A stretch of 9,018 nucleotides of DNA from the NCBI GenBank assembly GCA_035293965.1, contig DATGLW010000008.1, forward strand, positions 1 to 9,018. The letters run 5' to 3'. A program made the translations under genes and the position numbers. The notes under the pieces were generated by a model that was not told where the DNA came from, made no database searches, and saw only the letters and a list, made by a program, of their open reading frames with translations. The stretch comes from DATGLW01 sp035293965. Lineage in GTDB: Bacteria > Actinomycetota > Acidimicrobiia > Acidimicrobiales > RAAP-2. Shown here one piece after another: positions 6,187 through 9,018 of the stretch. Each line of letters starts with the position of its first letter. Positions within the stretch are counted from its first letter, which is position 1.

Positions 6187-7728
6187 ATGGCCGCGAACAC
6201 ATCCAGCAGCACGGCCGGCCACGGCCGGCGCTACCGGCTCACGTTCGTGGCGCTCGCGTTCGGGACTCTCGCGTACTGCCTGCTCCAGTCGCTCGTCCTT
6301 CCGGCGCTGCCCAGCCTCCAGCGCGATCTGCACACCTCGGAGTCGACGGTCGCCTGGCTGCTCACCGCCTTCTTGCTCAGTGCCTCCGTCGCCACCCCCA
6401 TCGTCGGGCGCCTCGGCGACATGTTCGGCAAGGAGAAGCTGCTCGTGGTGGTGTTCGCCACCCTGGCTGCCGGCTGCCTGCTCGGCGCCCTGTCGACCTC
6501 TGTGACCGTCATGATCGTGGCCAGGGTCGTCCAAGGCACGGCCGGCGCGGTCTTCCCCCTGTCGTTCGGGATCATCCGCGACGAGTTCCCGGAGGACAAG
6601 GTGGCGGGCGGGGTCGGCCTCATCTCGACCATCCTCGGAGGTGGCAGCGCGCTCGGGATCGTGCTCGGCGGCCCCATCGTCCAGCACGTCGGCTACGCCT
6701 GGCTGTACTGGATCCCCATGGCCATGGCGCTGGTGGCGGGCGCCGCCACCGTGGCCTTCATCCCTGAGTCGCCGGTGCGGACGAGGGGCAGGGTGAACGT
6801 GCCGGCGGCGGCCTGCCTCACGGGGTGGCTGCTCGCCCTGCTGGTGGGGGTGTCCGAGGGACCGACCTGGGGCTGGGGATCCCCCAAGGTGCTGGCGCTC
6901 GTCGGCATGTCGGTCGTGCTGTTCGGCTTGTGGGTGGCAAGCGAGGCGCGATCGGACCACCCCCTGGTGGACATGCGCATGATGCGCATCCCGGCCGTGT
7001 GGTGGACCAACATCGCTGCCTTCGTGTTCGGCGTGGGCATGTACTCGTCCATCGTCCTGATCCCGCCCTTCCTCCAGACCCCGCCACGCGCCGGGTACGG
7101 CTTTGGGGTGTCGCCGACCGTGTCGGGCCTCTACATGGTGCCGAGCGCCATCGGGATGTTCGTCATGGGGCTGCTCATCGGCAGGCTCACCGCCCGGTTC
7201 GGCGCCAAGACGCTCCTCGTCACCGGGTCGCTCCTGAGCGTGGCCCCCTTCGCCCTCTTGGCGGTCTCGAGCGCTGCCCCATGGGAGTTCCTCTTCGCCA
7301 CCACCGTCAGTGGCCTCGGGATGGGTCTCGGGTACGCGTCGCTCTCGAACCTGATCGTCGAGTCCGTGCCTGAGACCCAGACCGGGGTAGCGACCGGCAT
7401 GAACGCGAACATCCGTACCATCGGCGGCGCCGTCGGCACCCAGGTCGTGGCCAGCATCGTGGCGTCCGGGGTGGTGGGCAGGGCGCTCCCTCACGAGCGG
7501 GGGTACGCCATCGGCTTCGCCCTCCTTGCGGTGGCGTTCGTGGCTGCCACCCTGGCAGCCGTCGCCATCCCGCGGCGCGTCGCCATCCCGCGGCGCGTGG
7601 CGGCCCCGGCGACGAGCGGGCAGCTTCGAGGAGCTGGCGAGCCCCTGGCCGTGGCGACGCCGGTGGCGGGCGGGCACGGCCTCGACGGGGCAGTCCCTGC
7701 CGAGGTCCGCCTCGAGGCTCGGGGTTGA
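6187..7728 (+). CDS. DHA2-type MFS transporter, 14 membrane helices
   Basis: A 513-residue inner-membrane protein with about 14 hydrophobic segments, roughly at 20-40, 57-75, 84-104, 107-130, 140-162, 171-192, 206-222, 235-252, 273-295, 310-332, 340-360, 366-390, 412-430 and 440-462. That count defines the DHA2 (EmrB/QacA-like) proton-antiporter branch. Motif A is seen as GRLGDMFGKEKLL (74-86) after helix 2, and the antiporter motif C region as GSALGIVLGGPIVQHVGY (153-170) in and after helix 5. The family exports drugs, amphiphiles or metabolites, and the cargo cannot be read from sequence. About 50 residues follow the last helix, containing a perfect tandem VAIPRR pair. It follows ald by 138 bases with its own possible promoter, so co-function with amine catabolism is possible but unproven. 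Start: ATG 6187 with GGAGGG upstream. Confidence 0.93.
   Translation: MAANTSSSTAGHGRRYRLTFVALAFGTLAYCLLQSLVLPALPSLQRDLHTSESTVAWLLTAFLLSASVATPIVGRLGDMFGKEKLLVVVFATLAAGCLLGALSTSVTVMIVARVVQGTAGAVFPLSFGIIRDEFPEDKVAGGVGLISTILGGGSALGIVLGGPIVQHVGYAWLYWIPMAMALVAGAATVAFIPESPVRTRGRVNVPAAACLTGWLLALLVGVSEGPTWGWGSPKVLALVGMSVVLFGLWVASEARSDHPLVDMRMMRIPAVWWTNIAAFVFGVGMYSSIVLIPPFLQTPPRAGYGFGVSPTVSGLYMVPSAIGMFVMGLLIGRLTARFGAKTLLVTGSLLSVAPFALLAVSSAAPWEFLFATTVSGLGMGLGYASLSNLIVESVPETQTGVATGMNANIRTIGGAVGTQVVASIVASGVVGRALPHERGYAIGFALLAVAFVAATLAAVAIPRRVAIPRRVAAPATSGQLRGAGEPLAVATPVAGGHGLDGAVPAEVRLEARG
7561..7596. repeat. Perfect 18-base tandem duplication inside the MFS gene
   Basis: GTCGCCATCCCGCGGCGC occurs twice without a gap (7561-7578, 7579-7596). 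It duplicates VAIPRR at residues 459-470, where the last helix meets the cytoplasmic tail. It is in frame, so the gene stays intact. The exact identity suggests a recent slippage event. Confidence 0.9.
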
Positions 7729-7741
7729 GGCGCCGCCTCGG
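7725..7741 (+). terminator. Short hairpin over the MFS stop
   Basis: GAGGC (7727-7731) pairs with GCCTC (7735-7739) around GCC, extendable by two wobble pairs. It overlaps the TGA stop at 7726-7728. No T-run follows. It is weaker than the two hairpins further downstream and may only stabilise the message end. Confidence 0.25.
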
Positions 7742-7818
7742 GGACGGATCGTCCGACCCTGCCAACTTCGGGAGACCTGTTGTCCGTCGGCGGCGCCGGG
7801 GCTACGTTCTGGGCGCCC

Positions 7819-7907
7819 GCTCCGGCACTGCCAGCGCCGGAGCCGGATCGTTCGGAGGGGTTCCATGCGACGGGCCCCGGAAGCCGGCGCCAGCCGACCC
7901 CGGGGCC
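7819..7907. terminator. Two hairpins between convergent genes
   Basis: The 231-base convergent gap 7729-7959 carries two perfect 8-base inverted repeats. GCTCCGGC (7819-7826) pairs with GCCGGAGC (7836-7843) around 9 bases, and GGCCCCGG (7873-7880) pairs with CCGGGGCC (7900-7907) around 19 bases. A smaller GGGGC/GCCCC stem lies at 7938-7953, just past the oxidoreductase stop. Being symmetrical and between converging genes, they fit a bidirectional terminator. No T-runs are present. Confidence 0.5.
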
Positions 7908-7959
7908 TCGTCGCGTCTGGCGCAGGTGGCCGCGACGGGGGCGCCCTGGCCCCGGCCGC

Positions 7960-8913
7960 TCAGCTCTCCCCGGTCACCAGCACGATCTTGCCCAGCTTGC
8001 CGCCCTGTGCGAAGCGGTCGTAGGCGGCCGCCGCCTCGCCCAGGGGGAACGTCTCGCACACGGGCACCGTCACCCTGCCCGAGCGGACCAGCGGCAGCAC
8101 GTGGGCGGCCACGCCGGCGGCGACCCGGGCCTTCTCGGCCCGATCGCGCGCCCGCAGAGTCGAGCCCCCGATGCGCGCCCGGCGGCCCATCAGCTGGAGC
8201 AGGTCAAGCGTGAAGGCGCTTCCGCCACCCGACACCCCGATCACCACCACCCGGGCCCGGCCGGCCAGGGCACCGAAGGCACCTGCCAGGCTCGCCGCGC
8301 CGACGAGCTCGAGCACCACGTCGTAGGGGCCGTGGTCGCCCACCTCGTCGGGATCGATCACCGCGGTGGCGCCCAGGCGGGCCACTGCCTCGCGGCGGTC
8401 AGGGTCGCGCACCGAGGCGACCACCTCGGCACCGGCGGCGGCGCCCAGCTGGACGGCGGCCGTCCCGACCCCGCCGGCCGCGCCGGTCACGAGCAGGCGC
8501 TCGCCAATGGCCAGGCCGGCCTGGTCGAACAGCGCGTCGAAGGCCGTCGAGAACACCTCGGGGAACCCGCCCGCCTCGGGCCACCCGAGCGGGTCGGGGA
8601 CGGCCAGGGCATGTGACTCGTCGACGCAGGCCATCGAGGCCTGCCCGCCTCCTGCCACCACGGCCATGACGCGATCGCCGGGGGAGAAGCGCCGCACCTG
8701 CCGCCCGACGCCGACCACCACGCCCGCCAGCTCGAGGCCCGGCACGTCCGCAGGCACGCCCTGGGGCGCGGGGTACCTGCCGCGCAGCTGGGCCATGTCG
8801 GCGCCGTTGAGCCCGGCGGCGCGCACCGCCACGAGCAGCTCCGTGTCGCCGGGCACGGGGTCTGGACGGTGCTCGACCGACAGCGCCCCGTCGCGGATGA
8901 CCACCGCCTCCAT
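7960..8913 (-). CDS. NAD(P)H:quinone oxidoreductase, PIG3 type (zinc-less MDR)
   Basis: A complete 317-residue medium-chain dehydrogenase/reductase. The N-terminal catalytic domain carries GLNGADMAQLRGRYPAP (34-50) and GLELAGVVVGVG (59-70). MAVVAGGGQA (83-92) and PEVFSTAFDALF (118-129) resemble the human PIG3 (TP53I3) branch. The Rossmann loop GAAGGVGTAAVQLGA lies at 144-158, followed by GGGSAFTLDLLQLMGRRARIGGSTLRAR (229-256) and KLGKIVL near the end. The structural-zinc cysteine cluster of zinc alcohol dehydrogenases is absent, so it should be a zinc-independent reductase of quinones or other reactive carbonyls. Arginines after the second strand (SVRDPDRR) make NADPH the likelier cofactor. 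ATG 8913 is preceded by a strong GGGAGG with six bases spacing. It converges on the MFS gene and shares no obvious pathway with it. Confidence 0.94.
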   Translation of the reverse strand: MEAVVIRDGALSVEHRPDPVPGDTELLVAVRAAGLNGADMAQLRGRYPAPQGVPADVPGLELAGVVVGVGRQVRRFSPGDRVMAVVAGGGQASMACVDESHALAVPDPLGWPEAGGFPEVFSTAFDALFDQAGLAIGERLLVTGAAGGVGTAAVQLGAAAGAEVVASVRDPDRREAVARLGATAVIDPDEVGDHGPYDVVLELVGAASLAGAFGALAGRARVVVIGVSGGGSAFTLDLLQLMGRRARIGGSTLRARDRAEKARVAAGVAAHVLPLVRSGRVTVPVCETFPLGEAAAAYDRFAQGGKLGKIVLVTGES

Positions 8914-8919
8914 CGCCTT

Positions 8920-8925
8920 CCTCCC
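8920..8925 (-). promoter_or_regulatory. Strong ribosome binding site of the oxidoreductase
   Basis: GGGAGG on the minus strand lies six bases before the ATG at 8913. It is the best Shine-Dalgarno match in the window and lies nine bases downstream (in the gene's direction) of the proximal 31-base repeat. Confidence 0.7.
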
Positions 8926-8933
8926 TCTCGCTC

Positions 8934-9018
8934 CTCTGCCCCGACGTGAAGGTTCGCGCTGTCGTGCTACCCGGGCGTCGGGGCTTGCTCTGCCCCGACG
9001 TGAAGGTTCGCGCTGTCG
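8934..9018. repeat. Two identical 31-base direct repeats upstream of the oxidoreductase
   Basis: A 31-base sequence starting CTCTGCCCCGACGTGAAGG occurs at 8934-8964 and again, without mismatch, at 8988-9018. The spacer is 23 bases and the period 54. The second copy is cut by the window edge, so the unit may be longer or more copies may follow. Each copy carries an imperfect dyad, CGTGAA-GG-TTCGCG (8945-8958 and 8999-9012). The spacer holds CGTCGGGGC (8976-8984), the exact reverse complement of GCCCCGACG in both repeats. The repeats sit 20 bases upstream of the oxidoreductase ATG. They could be operators, a tandem array or a dispersed intergenic repeat; two copies do not establish a CRISPR. 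Confidence 0.85.
8976..9000. other. Perfect 9-base-pair hairpin between the terminal repeats
   Basis: CGTCGGGGC (8976-8984) and GCCCCGACG (8992-9000) form a perfect stem with a 7-base loop, TTGCTCT. On the oxidoreductase side it would be in the leader RNA if transcription starts upstream of the window edge. It could end transcription coming from the right, or be a regulatory leader structure. There is no T-run on either strand. Confidence 0.5.

Noticed and set aside
4876..7866. A 996-codon minus-strand open frame opposite ald and the MFS gene
   Set aside because: It runs antisense through two motif-complete genes. Composition is low-complexity and no domain is recognisable.
8934..9018. CRISPR array
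   Set aside because: Only two repeats are visible, the 23-base spacer is short, the spacer contains the reverse complement of part of the repeat, and no cas gene is in the window. Kept as a repeat with an open explanation.

Overview
The window is a GC-rich (about 70% by eye) bacterial segment with six complete, tightly packed genes, frequent GTG starts and almost no T-rich terminators. Codon use is uniform across the genes. The alanine dehydrogenase and the putative putrescine-type transaminase and aminoaldehyde dehydrogenase all look most like actinobacterial proteins. An Actinomycetota origin is therefore likely. A deeper lineage such as Acidimicrobiia is possible but cannot be shown from this sequence alone.

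Layout, left to right: (1) NAD-dependent aldehyde dehydrogenase of unknown substrate, minus strand, 47-1507, with a hairpin pair over and after its stop. (2) Class-III PLP aminotransferase of the putrescine/omega-amine:pyruvate type, minus strand, 1658-3055. (3) A 262-bp divergent intergenic region holding a duplicated operator-like motif. (4) Gamma-aminobutyraldehyde dehydrogenase (PatD family), plus strand, 3318-4766. (5) Alanine dehydrogenase (ald), plus strand, 4930-6048. (6) A 14-helix DHA2-type MFS transporter, plus strand, 6187-7728. (7) A convergent intergenic region with two strong hairpins. (8) A PIG3-type NAD(P)H:quinone oxidoreductase, minus strand, 7960-8913. Its upstream region carries a perfect 31-bp direct repeat that runs into the window end. 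No gene-free stretch exceeds 300 bases, and no RNA genes, transposases or phage genes are visible.

The central four genes suggest a closed amine-catabolic module. The transaminase would move the amino group of a diamine (putrescine-like) to pyruvate, giving alanine and an aminoaldehyde. The PatD-like enzyme would oxidise the aminoaldehyde to an omega-amino acid. Alanine dehydrogenase would regenerate pyruvate, releasing ammonium and NADH. The first aldehyde dehydrogenase may act on a later or different aldehyde. The MFS transporter and quinone oxidoreductase are less clearly connected. This pathway is inferred from family membership and proximity.

Most of the window is ordinary accessory metabolism. 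The parts that deserve a second look are non-coding: the terminal 31-bp repeats with their hairpin and dyad, and the repeated motif between the divergent amine genes.
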